Shown here piece after piece: positions 36,484 to 47,076 of a stretch of DNA of 64,000 bases (within the stretch, counting starts at the first letter, position 1; every line of letters begins with the position of its first letter). Position numbers and translations under genes: made by a program. Origin of the DNA: Ectobius pallidus (Eukaryota > Arthropoda > Insecta > Blattodea > Ectobiidae); the NCBI GenBank assembly GCA_964059195.1, contig CAXKWD010000005.1, forward strand, positions 144,671,686-144,735,685, written 5' to 3'. The notes under the pieces were generated by a model, which worked only from the letters and a program-made list of their open reading frames with translations, did no database searches and had not been told where the DNA came from.

Positions 36484-37271
36484 CAGGGCCCGGATTCTAA
36501 TGACATGTCATCTTTTTATTGATGCTGCATAGACATTGCTAACTTGTGGATAAATTCTAATTATGGCCTCTAGATTATAGAAGTGCATTTTTATTAGGTA
36601 ATTTTTTGTCATTTTATGCAATTTTATATTTTTAGGGATTTTTTTCAATTTTAGGTAATTATTTTGTCATTTTCGTGTCATTTGCTTCCTTATTTAGTCA
36701 TTTTCATGCATTTACATTGAGTGTATTAACTTTCTTTTCGTCGCTTGCGGTGCTGCCTTTGAAGTGTGGTTTGTTTAATGCAAGAAGGAAAAATTCTGCG
36801 TTAAAGTGTTGACATGTCTCAGTCGGAAATGAGAATCAAACAAACGCCAAAAAATTTTATTATATTATTATTGTTATTGTTATATTATATTACTATTGTT
36901 ATTAGATTGAATTGGCACCAAAGTATGCCACCTGCTTGGATTTGAGAGTGCAAACTATTGTTTATCCTCAGTAAACAACAATATAATCCGGCAGACCACA
37001 AAAGGATGTGCCTAATTTTGACTCACCAGTGCCTCAGTGCCAGTATAAATTTCCGTGAGAAAAGAACATTCACAACATTACAGTTATTTACAGTTTTTAC
37101 AATTATGTACAAACTAGTCTATAACTATGTGTATACAATAATATTTTTTTATAAATAAAATATCAGTTTTTAGGTCATTTTTTATGATTATTAAGTCATT
37201 TTATTTAAAATTTAGGGTCATTTTATAGGTTATTTTTCAAACAATTTTAGGTCATCAGAATCCGGGCCCTG
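36484..37271. mobile_element. hAT-like non-autonomous element H3 with 8-bp TSD
   Basis: It is flanked by GTCATGAC at 36476-36483 and 37272-37279. The terminal inverted repeats are a perfect 15 bp, CAGGGCCCGGATTCT, extending to 21 of 22 bases through ATGAC. Both ends inside contain repeated TTTTAGGTCATTTT motifs. No transposase was seen; the 37-kb frames are short. Ends beginning CAG and an 8-bp TSD fit hAT. Length is 788 bp. Confidence 0.92.
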
Positions 37272-37279
37272 GTCATGAC

Positions 37280-37970
37280 TGCGGGTCTTACATAAGTTTC
37301 TTTTTTATTCTAGTAAGGGTGTAGGCCTATATCCAGCATTAATACTATGAAGCTGCATACATCAAAAGTCCGGCTAACGGAGATGTTCGGCACTAATTAA
37401 TTCATCCGTCACGTGTTTGGCACTAACTTTCTGGATAACGAACCGTCACGTGAATTGTGGTTCCCCTCAATCTGTGCACGTGACCAGTGAGATCACGTTA
37501 ATAAACAAAGCCAGCCTCATCTTCTCACGGCCTGTTGGATGTGACAGAGAATAACACTAGTTTCAGGGGCCGTGCTTTAGTGTTTACCTCCAGGCACACA
37601 CATGTCACTAACAGTTACAACCGCTGCAGAATTATTCAAGCTTCCAAGGATTCCTCTGCAATATAGGCCCGCTTTCCATATTTTCATTTCCTCTGCCCGT
37701 ACCATAGAGAAAGTATTGTGCTCGACCTCGAAATTCGAAGTTGAGTTTTTAATATAAATACCTAGGTACAGGTAGGGGGAAAAAAGCGGGCCGACTAAAA
37801 TATCTAAGTTGCCGATATGAGCCACTGCGCATGCCTAGCGGCATTCACAGGATAGCAGGGAATGTATTGAAATTTGTTCTTCAGTCGATAAATTGCTTGA
37901 ATTGAGAAATAATTTCACGTAATTTGCATTTCCGTTACATCTCTTACATTTATTTATTAGATTAACCCAA
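37280..37970. other. Unique-looking region with an E-box cluster
   Basis: It contains the three CACGTG sites annotated separately. The left part (GTCCGGCTAACGGAGATG, TTCGGCACTAA) also resembles a decayed pogo/Tigger-type terminal repeat, an alternative explanation for the repeated motifs. No coding frame is supported. Confidence 0.35.
37410..37482. promoter_or_regulatory. Cluster of three CACGTG E-boxes
   Basis: CACGTG at 37410-37415, 37447-37452 and 37477-37482, spaced 37 and 30 bp. The first two are preceded by GT and the third is followed by AC, approaching GTCACGTGAC, the palindrome bound by some bHLH-zip factors. Chance expectation for one such hexamer in 100 bp of this DNA is low. No adjacent gene start was recognised. 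Confidence 0.35.
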
Positions 37971-38249
37971 CGCCCGAACTGCATAAGCAGAAGCAACTTC
38001 ACCGACGCTAGCGTAATGCACGTAGTCTAATTAATAGCCAGCAGGGGCAGATGCAGTTTTCAGCGCCCGAACTCCATAAGCAGAAGCAACTTCTCCGACA
38101 GTAACGTATTGCACGTAGTCTAATTAATAGCTTGCAGGGGCAGATGCAGTTTTCAGCGCCCGAACTCCATAAGCAGAAGCAACTTCACCGACAGTAACGT
38201 ATTGCACGTAGTCTAATTAATAGCTTGCAGGGGCAGATGCAGTTTTTAT
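37971..38249 (+). repeat. Tandem repeat, three units of 93 bp
   Basis: The motif CGCCCGAACT starts at 37971, 38064 and 38157, exactly 93 bp apart. Each unit continues with CATAAGCAGAAGCAACTTC, GCACGTAGTCTAATTAATAG and CAGGGGCAGATGCAG. Units 2 and 3 are nearly identical; unit 1 differs at a few positions, so the array probably grew from left to right. Confidence 0.95.
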
Positions 38250-38655
38250 TCCTGAAATGCGGTACAAGTTGAATCGCTAATGCCCGCAAACGCATTTTCC
38301 TGTAATAGCTTAACACATTACCAGATAAAAATACGGACATATCGGTGATTGAACTCAACCACTTATGCCAAGGTTACCTACTGCTGTCAATTAAAATGTT
38401 ATGTGTGAATCTCGCAAACGCAAAATGTGTTAGTAGGCACAAAAGTTAAATTAGGGAATTAAAAGGTTCCTGACCGCCAAAACATAATTTTATGATTACG
38501 AATAAAACACGAAATCTGGGTTATTTATATATGTTAATGGTCTATGTATTTTTATCACGAAATATTTGGTTTATTCACGAATTATGGGAAATTTCGGTAA
38601 TCAACAATATTTCTTTCTTCGACTCAATTAACATAAGGCTTTTTTTAAAGGATTG
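38250..38655. other. No gene recognised
   Basis: AT-rich sequence with no recognised boundary. Confidence 0.4.
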
Positions 38656-38659
38656 TTAT

Positions 38660-38835
38660 GTTATTGACTGAGCGAAGCGAGGTCTTTTTTTGATAGCAGA
38701 ATTTCATCCGTTTGTAAACTTGTTTTTTGTGCAATCTCGACCAAACGCTTTCCACCTTCTTCCAGTGCTGTATAAATGTTTCTCGAAGCCATTAAGCCTA
38801 AAAGTGACTTATGTGTAAGGAGTTTTATTTTTTTA
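38660..38835 (+). repeat. Repeat family D, copy 1
   Basis: AGCGAAGCGAGGTCTT, then TCATCCGTTTGTAAACTTGT and ATCTCGACCAAACGC parallel 58085-58195 (AGCGAAGTGAAGTCTTG, TCGTCTGTTTATAAATTTGT, ACGACCAATCGGG) in order and spacing. The minus-strand 61-codon frame through it is not convincing. Confidence 0.45.
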
Positions 38836-39412
38836 TCCCGTTTCAAGATGGTGGCGGCCGTGTTAATTGTTCCGTTTCATGAAATGTTCAGCTTCTTTCA
38901 ATGATTCAATGAAACTGTTTCCATGGAAACAATGTTGTCTTAAAAAGTGAATGACAAACCTTTAAAAACTGCGATGAAGGGGTTATGTTAGATATTTTTG
39001 GACGCGGGGTCTACTGTTCACGGAACAACTAGTTTGTATCTAACTAATTTTTCAGAGAGAAATGATAATATGCTTTTGGGAGTGCATAGGGAAGTGGTTG
39101 GAGGAACACGAACATAATATACAGTAGCTTTGAATGTCTCCAAGCAGTTCACATCTCCATTTCTTAAGTAGAGAGGGTTCTCTCTTCCTTTCCGATATAC
39201 TTCCCAATAAGTGAACCGCACATCTGGAGATTATGCTCATTTACTATTTCAAGTAAGAAGACACCGAGTAGAACTTAATTAAATTTATATCCATGCTAAT
39301 TTTATTTCAGCTGTGTTGTGACAGTACTCCCAATGTAGTATTGTACTACAAATGTTAAAAATAGAGGGATGTTTGTGGACCTAACAGGCCTATAATTTCA
39401 CTTAAAATGACA
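38836..39412. other. No gene recognised
   Basis: Overlapping minus-strand frames at 39018-39240 lack motifs. Nothing supported. Confidence 0.35.
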
Positions 39413-39429
39413 GTTATTACCCAGGGTAA

Positions 39430-39888
39430 TAGGGGCGGATTTCTATGACCTAAAAAATAGGATACATGCATGCATTTATGACCTAAAAGACATTAAAATA
39501 TGACCAATAAAATTTAAAATATGACTTTACCATATTGTGTATATATTTTTAAGTTTCATTACAATACATTTTTAAAAATATAGTGTTAGTTATTTAAAAT
39601 ATCTGTAAATTATCAAAAAGTACCATTATAATGCAAAATTTACAAAATATGGTATGAAACTTCAAAATTTCTTTAATATGCACACAAATATGCCAAAAAT
39701 CTAACCTAAATGTGCATGTTCAAACTAAATATGCTACAGTAGTTGAAAATTTCCTAAATATGCAGTTATATGCACAATAAAAGCCGTTCCATTTTCACCA
39801 GGATGCTTGGAATCGGATTTAAATTAGTCGGAAACCTGAAATAATGCAAAGGGGAAAAATATGACATGTCATAGAAATCCGCCCCCTA
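39430..39888. mobile_element. hAT-like non-autonomous element H2, copy 2, with displaced TSD
   Basis: It is nearly identical in layout to 23197-23662, with ends TAGGGGCGGATTTCTAT and (reverse complement) TAGGGGGCGGATTTCTAT. GTTATTAC follows directly at 39889-39896. On the left the same octamer is at 39413-39420, separated from the element by the nine bases CCAGGGTAA. The simplest reading is an 8-bp TSD plus filler bases at the left junction. No transposase. Confidence 0.85.
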
Positions 39889-39896
39889 GTTATTAC

Positions 39897-41239
39897 CAAG
39901 ATTTAGTGCAGAATGTCGCCACCATATTAATTAAATAATGATATAATCAGATTTATACATTTCATTAAATTACATCTAGAAATTTCCACACAGTAAAATC
40001 GATTAATCTGAATGTTGGAAGAGAAAGTACTAGAATGTGTTGCTTTGTAATCGTTAATTAGGTTTGCTGTTAAAATGTTCTTTCCATTTCTCGCGTCATT
40101 TATATGAGGTGTCAATAATTGCTTCCTAGCTACGTTTTACAGTAGTTCTCAGAAATTGAGTTTACGTTGCTCTTTTCTTTGAGCGAAAATTTATCATCAA
40201 GGAAAAAGAATTCGCACACTTTAAAAGCAAATAACGGGAAAGATCTCGACTAAATTACTCATTAAATGCAACATATTTCATTTCAAATTTACCAATAATG
40301 AAGTACTGTTTCTTAGGTTTGGCTACAGGAAACTACTGGGATGAAAACAAAATTACTTAATATTGAATTAAGTGCAGTCTTCAATTAATCAGTTCCAAAT
40401 AAACTGAACTCTAGTTTGTAGTGTTATGTAATTTCTGCAGGAAGGAAAACATTATTAGGTTTTTGTTGTTATTAAAATTCCTGTTATAATGTGTTTCATA
40501 ACTATATGAGAAACATGAAGATAAAAAGAAATAATTTCTAAAAAACTTTATTTTACTATATTTGTCCAAAGTGAGTACTTTCCAGGAAAAAAATTGACCC
40601 TAAAGCTTATTTTTGCTTTAGTTACATCATAAATATCGTCGATAATGTTCTAATTTGTTTTCACATCAGCAGAGGAAAAAATAAGGAATAAAATTTTCCT
40701 CTGCGGTTTTCAATTAAGATGGTAGTTTTCGTGCAAATTTAATACAAAGATTATTGCGCGGAATAAAAAATTCGCAAATGCCTTCGCCTCGGCGATCTGC
40801 CAATGCGCTGTTGCTAATCTACAGCCTAATAATCTAATTATCTGTTAAATTATAAACTTACAAAACGCCGGTTAGATTTTTTATTTCTTTAATGTTACTT
40901 ACTGCGCCTTCAATCTGCACAGTTGTATCCCTTCCATTCTGTAAATATATATTATATTACTACATATATCTTTAAAAAATAAGTTCAACTTAGTAGGGAC
41001 CCACCCAGACTAGAGCAATAACGTTAATGGATCAAGCTTGATCCAACCACTCGTTATCCATCAAGCCCTGTCACATGGATGAAAGCATGGCTATTCTGTT
41101 TAATGAAAGGCTAAAGTTAAGCAGCACTCATCCGAAACGGTAGGTTAACCTTCTACTATACTTACCTACTTCGGTATTAATTTAACAAATAATGAACGAT
41201 GGACAACTTTATTACAGTAACTATTCCTTCTATAATATA
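39897..41239. other. No gene recognised
   Basis: AT-rich. A perfect 16-bp palindrome, GGATCAAGCTTGATCC, lies at 41029-41044. No supported gene. Confidence 0.4.
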
Positions 41240-41495
41240 CGAGGGAGAATCAAATGAAAACCACAATTAATTTTTTTCCACTATTTTTCTACATCACTTT
41301 TCTACATAGTCCCCTCCCAATTCAAAGCACTTATGCCATCAGCTAGGAAGTGCTTCGATACCGCATGAAAAAAATTATTCTGGTTGACACTGTAGGCACT
41401 CATGCACCGCCGATTGGATGTCTTCATCTGACTTGAACTTCTGCCCTCCGAGGAACTCCTTTAATGGGCTTAAAGATCTGTGCACAAATCTGTAG
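41240..41495 (-). pseudogene. Mariner-like transposase, C-terminal remnant
   Basis: The minus strand encodes, across a frameshift, PIKEFLGGQKFKSDEDIQSA, HECLQC and then a block ending in a YVEK-like position. This matches the conserved C-terminal end of mariner-type transposases. The remaining terminal repeat is at the left (ACGAGGGAGAATCAAATG, about 41246). The element is broken on its 5' side where family A sequence begins near 41495. Confidence 0.65.
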
Positions 41496-41597
41496 TTTTG
41501 CTGATGCTGGACTTTTTAATCTGATTAAAAGAGTATTTTCTGGATATGATAATTGCAATTATAATTAATTGAACAAAAGCATTCTGGCACTTTGTTA
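41496..41597 (+). repeat. Repeat family A tail, interrupted by a MITE
   Basis: TGATAATTGCAATTATAATT, GAACAAAAGCATTCTGGCAC and TTTGTTA match the tail at 53.8 kb. The continuation, TACATCAGTTTACCTGATTT, is found at 41941 after the inserted element. Confidence 0.8.
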
Positions 41598-41940
41598 GAG
41601 TAAGATTACCTCCACAAAGTCTCTGGGTTTTTACGTATATACCTTAGGAGCGAGTCTCACCGCTCGTAGAGTTCCTGGCTAGGGGAGGTAGCTGCACCCT
41701 GATTGGCTTTCCCACTCCACGTGTTGTCTGTCTCTGTCTATGCGGCATTATCCCTCCACTCAACTATTACAGTATTTTCTACCACTGGAAACGTGGAGCA
41801 TGATCTTTACTCTCTGCCTAGCAGTAGGTCACTGATCTTACGCGCAACGAATCCGCGCATCTTGGTAACGAGACATAACGAGAAGCTCGCTGGCTGGGTT
41901 AGTCTTCAAGGCCAGAGACGTTGTGGGAGTAATCCTACTC
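41598..41940. mobile_element. 343-bp MITE inserted at a TA in family A
   Basis: The 29-bp terminal inverted repeats (41598-41626 and 41912-41940) match at 25 of 29 positions; the outer bases read GAGTAAGATTACC on the left and, as reverse complement, GAGTAGGATTACT on the right. TA flanks both sides (41596-41597, 41941-41942). The uninterrupted site is visible in the family A copies at 24.6 and 53.8 kb, where TTTACATCAG or TTACATCAG occurs once. TA targeting fits the IS630-Tc1-mariner superfamily. There is no transposase; an open frame of 84 codons runs through it incidentally. Confidence 0.93.
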
Positions 41941-41970
41941 TACATCAGTTTACCTGATTTTATTTCTTTT
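41941..41970 (+). repeat. Repeat family A tail, right part
   Basis: TACATCAGTTTACCTGATTT resumes family A after the MITE. Confidence 0.8.
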
Positions 41971-43665
41971 TTATGCGTTTTACGTTCGTATAAATGTGGC
42001 AGGCCCATGTCTGTAGATTTACAAGCATGTAAAAGAAATCCTTTGACATAATTCTCTCCGTCACAGGCTATTTTGCAATTCAAAAATACCCATAAAACCA
42101 GCCAAAAAACTCCTAATTAGGCAAAACATCGTTTACTGACTTTCTCCTGTGGTGCTGATGAAGGTAGGTTAACGGTGGAACGTATTAATCACGGAGAGGT
42201 GTTTGGATTTCGCATTGGGTTACTGGCGTTTCCCGAGTCACCTGAGCTTAATGAAGTTTCTCGGTACCCGTAATCAAATAAAGTGCTTGTCTTGTGGATT
42301 TCTCAAGGGTCATAGTTATTTCTGTAAGTTAAAGGCCTGAAGTGGAAGTCTGCGTACTCTGGCAAGGTAAATAACCTGCAGACGTTCGATATCACTAGAC
42401 TTTGTTTGGCTTCGGGTAATAACAGTCGGGTAATTATTTTAATGTATCAGAATTTTACACAGCGGAGGATAGTTTCGCTTTTCTGCAAGCCCATGCAAGA
42501 AGAATTTTCATGCACATTCTCCTGCAGGATATATGATGAATTCTTCTATCACACATCTTATTTTGTATATTATAGTTGGGTTTCCAGGCGTCAGTACTTT
42601 GCACGGACAGTTTGCGCTTCCAGGCCCGTGTGCGTGTTCGTATCGTACAGATAAAATAAGTAATAATATGTCGGAATTTTAATGTTTCGGACTACAAAAA
42701 AACGCAGAAATCAATGAAAACATGGAGAAGGATAAAAGAAAATAAATAAACTAAAAACAGAACCGAAAGGTGTAAATATGTGGGTTGACATTTCCAATGA
42801 GGTAAAAGAAAGCAAAAAAAAAAAAAAAACAGATGTAACAATTTTGAGAAAGTCTTTGAATTTGTTTACTGTCTCCTAGGAAATTTTGCACTTATAGAGA
42901 AAGTGTTTTCTTTTATGAAAAGTGTTTGGAAACTTGAAAAAATAGGCTGGAAGTAAATAAGATAAAATCGTCCTTCGTCAACTTCCGTGTAATAGAAGAA
43001 TTCATGCTTCGAATAAAAGCCAAATTCAGATTCGATGTGTGTGGATATCTATGATTTCATAAAATAAAATACATCTTCTCTAAAGAATGTCCACTCACCC
43101 AATAATGCCTTGTGGTGAAATCAATCCTGACCACAGTTATTCCTGGGAAATCAAACTGTAAAAGGTCACATCTTAAGAATAAATAACTCTCTGCTGCATG
43201 ACGTCACCAAAAAAAAACTTGGAGGGAACTTAAGGTGTTGGAAGAAAAACAATCCAGCTGCTATGACGATTTAAAAGAGCAAAAAATACTGCTTACTGAA
43301 AGAGAAAGCCCAGGAGAGCTGGAGATGGAGAGCGAACTTAGAGGGAACTAACTTTTTGCACGTCGCATTCTTATAGAACTTAGGATCTGCTAGAAAAAAT
43401 ATGAATGAATAGCCTATCTAGATATCAAGGCTCAATTAAATTGATAAGGATATTCATGCTTTTTGAAATGTAGAAGTTCTTGGAACTCTCTTCATCGAAG
43501 TTTTCTCTATATAGGCCTACCTACTACCTGTATGAGTTCCTTCATTTCGCTACTAGCTATTGAATTAACATAATTATATTTAATTGATTAGTGAAACAAG
43601 TTTTCAAGTTTATTGATAAAATGTGGTTACGTGATCAGATTCCTTTCAGTTTAGTACGGTATTTC
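41971..43665. other. No gene recognised; short poly-A
   Basis: A poly-A run occurs at about 42815-42831. The plus-strand frame at 42406-42654 has no recognised motif. Confidence 0.4.
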
Positions 43666-43790
43666 TTAGTTTCATTTGCTTCCGGAGTAAAATTACTTCC
43701 AAGAATTAGTTTCATTTGCTTCCGGAGTAAAATTACTTCCAAGAAAATTAGTTTCATTTGCTACCGGAGTAAAATTACTTCCAAGAATTC
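43666..43790 (+). repeat. Tandem repeat, three units of 40-42 bp
   Basis: TTAGTTTCATTTGCTTCCGG, then AGTAAAATTACTTCCAAGAA recurs at about 43666, 43706 and 43748, with periods of 40 and then 42. Unit 3 has one substitution and follows a 2-base insertion. Confidence 0.93.
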
Positions 43791-43858
43791 TTACACTTGT
43801 TGTGTTTCAATTTCAATGTTTCCGTGATTTTTCTAGTAACTCAAGCACATGGCTGTTA

Positions 43859-44361
43859 ATATGAGAATATTATAGGAGAAAAATTCCTCCGACATTGGGA
43901 CTTGAACCCAGGATCTTTGGCTATTCGCGCCAATGCTCTACCAACTGAGCTAAGCCGGAGTTCAATTCACAGCGCAGATGGAACCTCTCTCCTATGACTG
44001 GGTTCAAGTCCCAGTGTCGGAAGAATTTTTGTCCTATAATATTCTCATGTGGTGTCCAACAGGGACAATAATCTGTGGATCATGAAAGCTTATATATCTA
44101 TCTTCAATGTTAACTGTACAATAACATATGACATAAATTGTCTGTCTGTGAGGTAGACCATTAGGGCAATTAGTCATAGGGGAGAGGTTCCATCTGCGCT
44201 GAGAATTGAACTCCGGCTTAGCTCAGTTGGTAGAGCATTGGCGCGAATAGCCAAAGACCCTGGGTTCAAGTCCCAGTGTCGGAGGAATCTTTCTCCTATA
44301 ATATTTTCATGTGGTGTCCAACAGGGACAATAATCTGTGGTTCATGAAAGCTTATATATCT
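43859..44361. mobile_element. Fold-back tRNA-derived SINE, family S3, locus 2, with 12-bp TSD
   Basis: It is bracketed by ACATGGCTGTTA at 43847-43858 and 44362-44373. From the left: a tRNA-like head in minus orientation (about 43870-43965), a piece of its leader ending CTCCTATGAC, then a plus-strand copy starting at box B (GGGTTCAAGTCCCAGTGTC, about 44000), its tail, a leader of about 100 bp, a complete plus-strand head (TTAGCTCAGTTGGTAGAGC, about 44217) and a tail. So it is a dimer with an inverted 5' copy. Every internal segment is near-identical to its partner, implying recent formation. Confidence 0.9.
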
Positions 44362-44373
44362 ACATGGCTGTTA

Positions 44374-44742
44374 GTTAAGTATTGGAATTGAGGTGAGGGA
44401 GCTGAGGGATTTTCTTGTGTGTGATTAAGCACTGCTTTTTATCTCATCTGTAAGATATTCTCGAAGAAATTTGCATTTAAAAAAAGCGGATTACATGCAA
44501 GAAAAATGAGCTGACTGCTTCCATTTTAAAGCCCTGAATTTTTGTTGCAATCCTAGATTAAAAGACTATTATTAGCCCGAGAGACTATTATATATAATCC
44601 TAGATTATATGACACTAATGGGAACTCAGCTGGACAACCCCTGATTATTAGAGAATAGAGATGAGTGTAACGTTACGGTAGAACACAGCATAAGGCTTTA
44701 TATTGCAAGAAATACTACTTTTAAATTAATAACTATTAATTA
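44374..44742. other. No gene recognised
   Basis: Between the fold-back SINE and the mariner-like element. Nothing was recognised. Confidence 0.4.
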
Positions 44743-45658
44743 TGTTGTACGAGGTACTACCCAAAAGTTTCCGGTTCATATCCAAAGTTTCAAAAGTTTC
44801 CAAATTCATATGAAGCGCACGACCGAGTAGTTGTACGAGGAAATACCTCTAGGTGATACTTTGTACAGCTCTTGTGTGTAAGTGTGCAGAATGGCTTCGT
44901 TCTGAGTGAACGAATTTAGTTTTTTTAAGCGTTTTTATGTTTTTGCGTGTTGCCTACATTGCGATCTTTATGATGACGGCCATGAAGTAGCAGTAAGTTT
45001 CTTCTTTTCTTTCTTTCAAAACTCAGAAATACTTCTGCAGAAATGCACGAGTGTTAAAGCATGCTCTAGGCCAGAATGAAACCTATTAAAAGTGACCAAA
45101 CATTCGTTCATGGAAGATGATCATGCTGGAAGGCATTCAACTGGTATTACACCCGAGAATGTTGCTGCTGTTCAGGCTGTGACTTCAAGATTGCAGGTAC
45201 ACCACCGAAGACGTCTGCGATGATGTTGGGCTATCGTACGACACGTACCAGAGGATTATGTCTGACGAACCCAACATGAGAACTGCGGCGAAGTTTGTTC
45301 CGCGACTACTGAATACTATCAGAAGCAGCACCCCCTGGAAGTCTGCAAGGAACTTAGAATCAGCTTCATGATGATGCAGACTTCCTTTCCAGGTTGTCAC
45401 AGGTTTTCCCGAGTTTGAAACAAAACTTTACGCAAACACACTGCGCCCTTCATATGCCATCAAGAAGTCGCAATATGAGCAAAAAGCAACTATGGAAAAA
45501 CAATAACAAATACTTAATGCCTACACTCAGAACGAAGCCACTTGGCACAATGACATACATGAGATATAAGAAGCGCCACCTGGCTGCATTTTCTCGTACT
45601 ACCGTTGAGTCTTGCACCACTTATGAATTTCGGGAACTTTTGGGTAGCCCTCGGATTC
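44743..45658 (+). mobile_element. Degraded mariner-like element with long inverted ends
   Basis: Terminal sequences are inverted: CTACCCAAAAGTTTCCGG (left, about 44757) and its near-complement CGGGAACTTTTGGGTAG (right, about 45630-45646). Similarity continues inward, with GGCTTCGTTCTGAGTG on the left (about 44905) and CACTCAGAACGAAGCC on the right (about 45525). The inverted regions are therefore about 135-180 bp, longer than usual for mariner. Flanking TA dinucleotides are present at 44741-44742 and 45659-45660. Confidence 0.75.
45095..45510 (+). pseudogene. Mariner-type transposase remnant
   Basis: Translated in pieces it gives GRHSTGITPENVAAVQAVTS (linker and start of the DNA-binding region), LSYDTYQRIMSDEPNMR (second helix-turn-helix) and AAKFVPRLLN. 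It then passes through VVTG into an EFETK block. In the family a GDETW motif holding the first catalytic aspartate lies between these last two blocks; here about eight codons are missing, so the protein cannot be active. Frameshifts separate the pieces, and nothing of the second half of the catalytic domain remains before the right end. Confidence 0.8.
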
Positions 45659-45669
45659 TACAGCCTTCC

Positions 45670-45960
45670 CTGTACAGGTTGCGCCACGTTTTTTGGCGTA
45701 TGGAAATTTTAATAATGGACAGCTATGGTGCGAGTCACTTACTTTATCGTGGTCATGGTTTGGTCTGAGGGGGCGTGATGACAGTATCAGAGGAGGGGCA
45801 TAATTCCATTAGAAGCGGTGTGACACACAGGCTGAAGCTGGAAGAATGATGCAACTTGATATTGGATATGTATAAAGACATTGCTCGAGATGCACTGTAA
45901 CGTATTCCAATGTTTTGCTTAATCAGCACCATGTGCGTATGTGTCATACGGTGATGAAAG
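45670..45960 (+). pseudogene. Possible Tc1-like transposase scrap
   Basis: Readings around GHGLVWGG-like codons (about 45750) and a following acidic-basic segment vaguely follow the Tc1 pattern SVMVWGGI. Frames are broken and the similarity is weak. Confidence 0.25.
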
Positions 45961-46273
45961 ATAACATTATGAAGGGGCTAGCTACGCCCTCAAGGGCATA
46001 CACCAATATTCCTGGCGAACCCGGGGGGCTAGCTGGCTAGCTACGCGCTCAAGGACATATGCCAATATTGCTGGCGAGGCTTATAGTTATCGTGTACGTC
46101 GTCGTTCATACGACGTAGAAGAAGAATAAAAAAAAAATGTACTTCCGTTTTAAGAAAATTTTAAGTTTTGGTAGTTTTAGCTTAAAATGACGCTAGTGAT
46201 GAAGCAGTTTTATTATTATTAAATATAGCACTACAAGCAAAATTCCCTGAAGAGTGTTGAATGTAACTAAAAG

Positions 46274-46581
46274 TAATGTAAAAAATTAAAGTGTTCCTTA
46301 TACAGGCCATGGAGACCCTGAGGGTTCAAGGAGGTTGAGGCTCCCAGTTTTTAGATATTCGGTCGTGAAGGTAGTAAGGTTGTCAGTTTTATGCACCAGC
46401 CGCCTTTACCCCCAGGATTGCTCCTGGTAAACTACTCATTTCTGTTAGGGTCTGAGTCGACCCCAGGGCCATATTGTCACCAGAAGGATTAGGTCAATTG
46501 AAAATTTTCAATGACCTCATCGCGGATCGAACCTTCCGGTTTGCAGTGCAGCGCCTCAACGACTACGCTACGGCGTACCCC
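46274..46581 (-). mobile_element. tRNA-derived SINE, family S4, copy 2, with decayed 14-bp TSD
   Basis: The reverse complement matches 34916-35226 from GGGGTACGCCGTAGCGTAG to the T-rich end. It is flanked by AATGTAACTAAAAG (46260-46273) and AATGCAACCAAAAG (46582-46595), which match at 12 of 14. Box B is degraded. It sits between two transposase scraps and probably interrupted an already decaying transposon. Confidence 0.9.
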
Positions 46582-46595
46582 AATGCAACCAAAAG

Positions 46596-46975
46596 GCCTA
46601 TGAAGAAATAAAAGAAGTTTAGGTGAAAAGTTTTATGTTATTTCATCCATCTAGCTCAATAGTACGATCCAGCATGGTTTTAAACATTCAATACATTTGT
46701 TACACCGTCAGAAGATGTACTCCCTAGTGGATTGACAGAGGTGGCCCCACGATCTCCCGATTTGACTCCTCTGGACTTTTGGGGGGGGATTCCGCATGCG
46801 TATTCCTGTTGAACAAAGTTGAACAGTTGAACAAAGCAGAACTTGAGGTTAGAATAATTTCAGTGGTAAAGAACATTAAAACAATCCTGAAGTCTTTGCC
46901 CGTCTTGGTCCATGTGACGACGATTTACCCTATCCAATAGGGGTCAACGGAGGAAATTTTGAACGCCTTTAGTAG
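46596..46975 (+). pseudogene. Mariner/Tc1-group transposase, C-terminal remnant
   Basis: At 46739-46783 the sequence encodes APRSPDLTPLDFW, the conserved block around the third catalytic position in many mariner-group transposases. Downstream are LNKAELEVRIISVVKNI and, at about 46943-46972, VNGGNFERL followed by a stop, which match the usual C-terminal end. A G-run at about 46783-46790 and frameshifts break the frame. It could be the 3' part of the scrap at 45670-45960. Confidence 0.65.
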
Positions 46976-47076
46976 AAAGGAATATTGCATATGTTTTTGT
47001 CTGTGATGGCAATAAATGGTTTAAGTCTTTACGTTGCTTCCTGTGTCTTATAGGAAAATATAACATAAGAAGAAAT

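Noticed and set aside
42140..42260. CTGATGA followed by GGAACG near 42160 as another hammerhead-like core
   Set aside because: No complementary stem II and no GAAA; the match is too weak.
45394..45768. 124-codon plus-strand frame as a gene
   Set aside because: It runs from decayed mariner transposase across the right terminal repeat into unrelated sequence.
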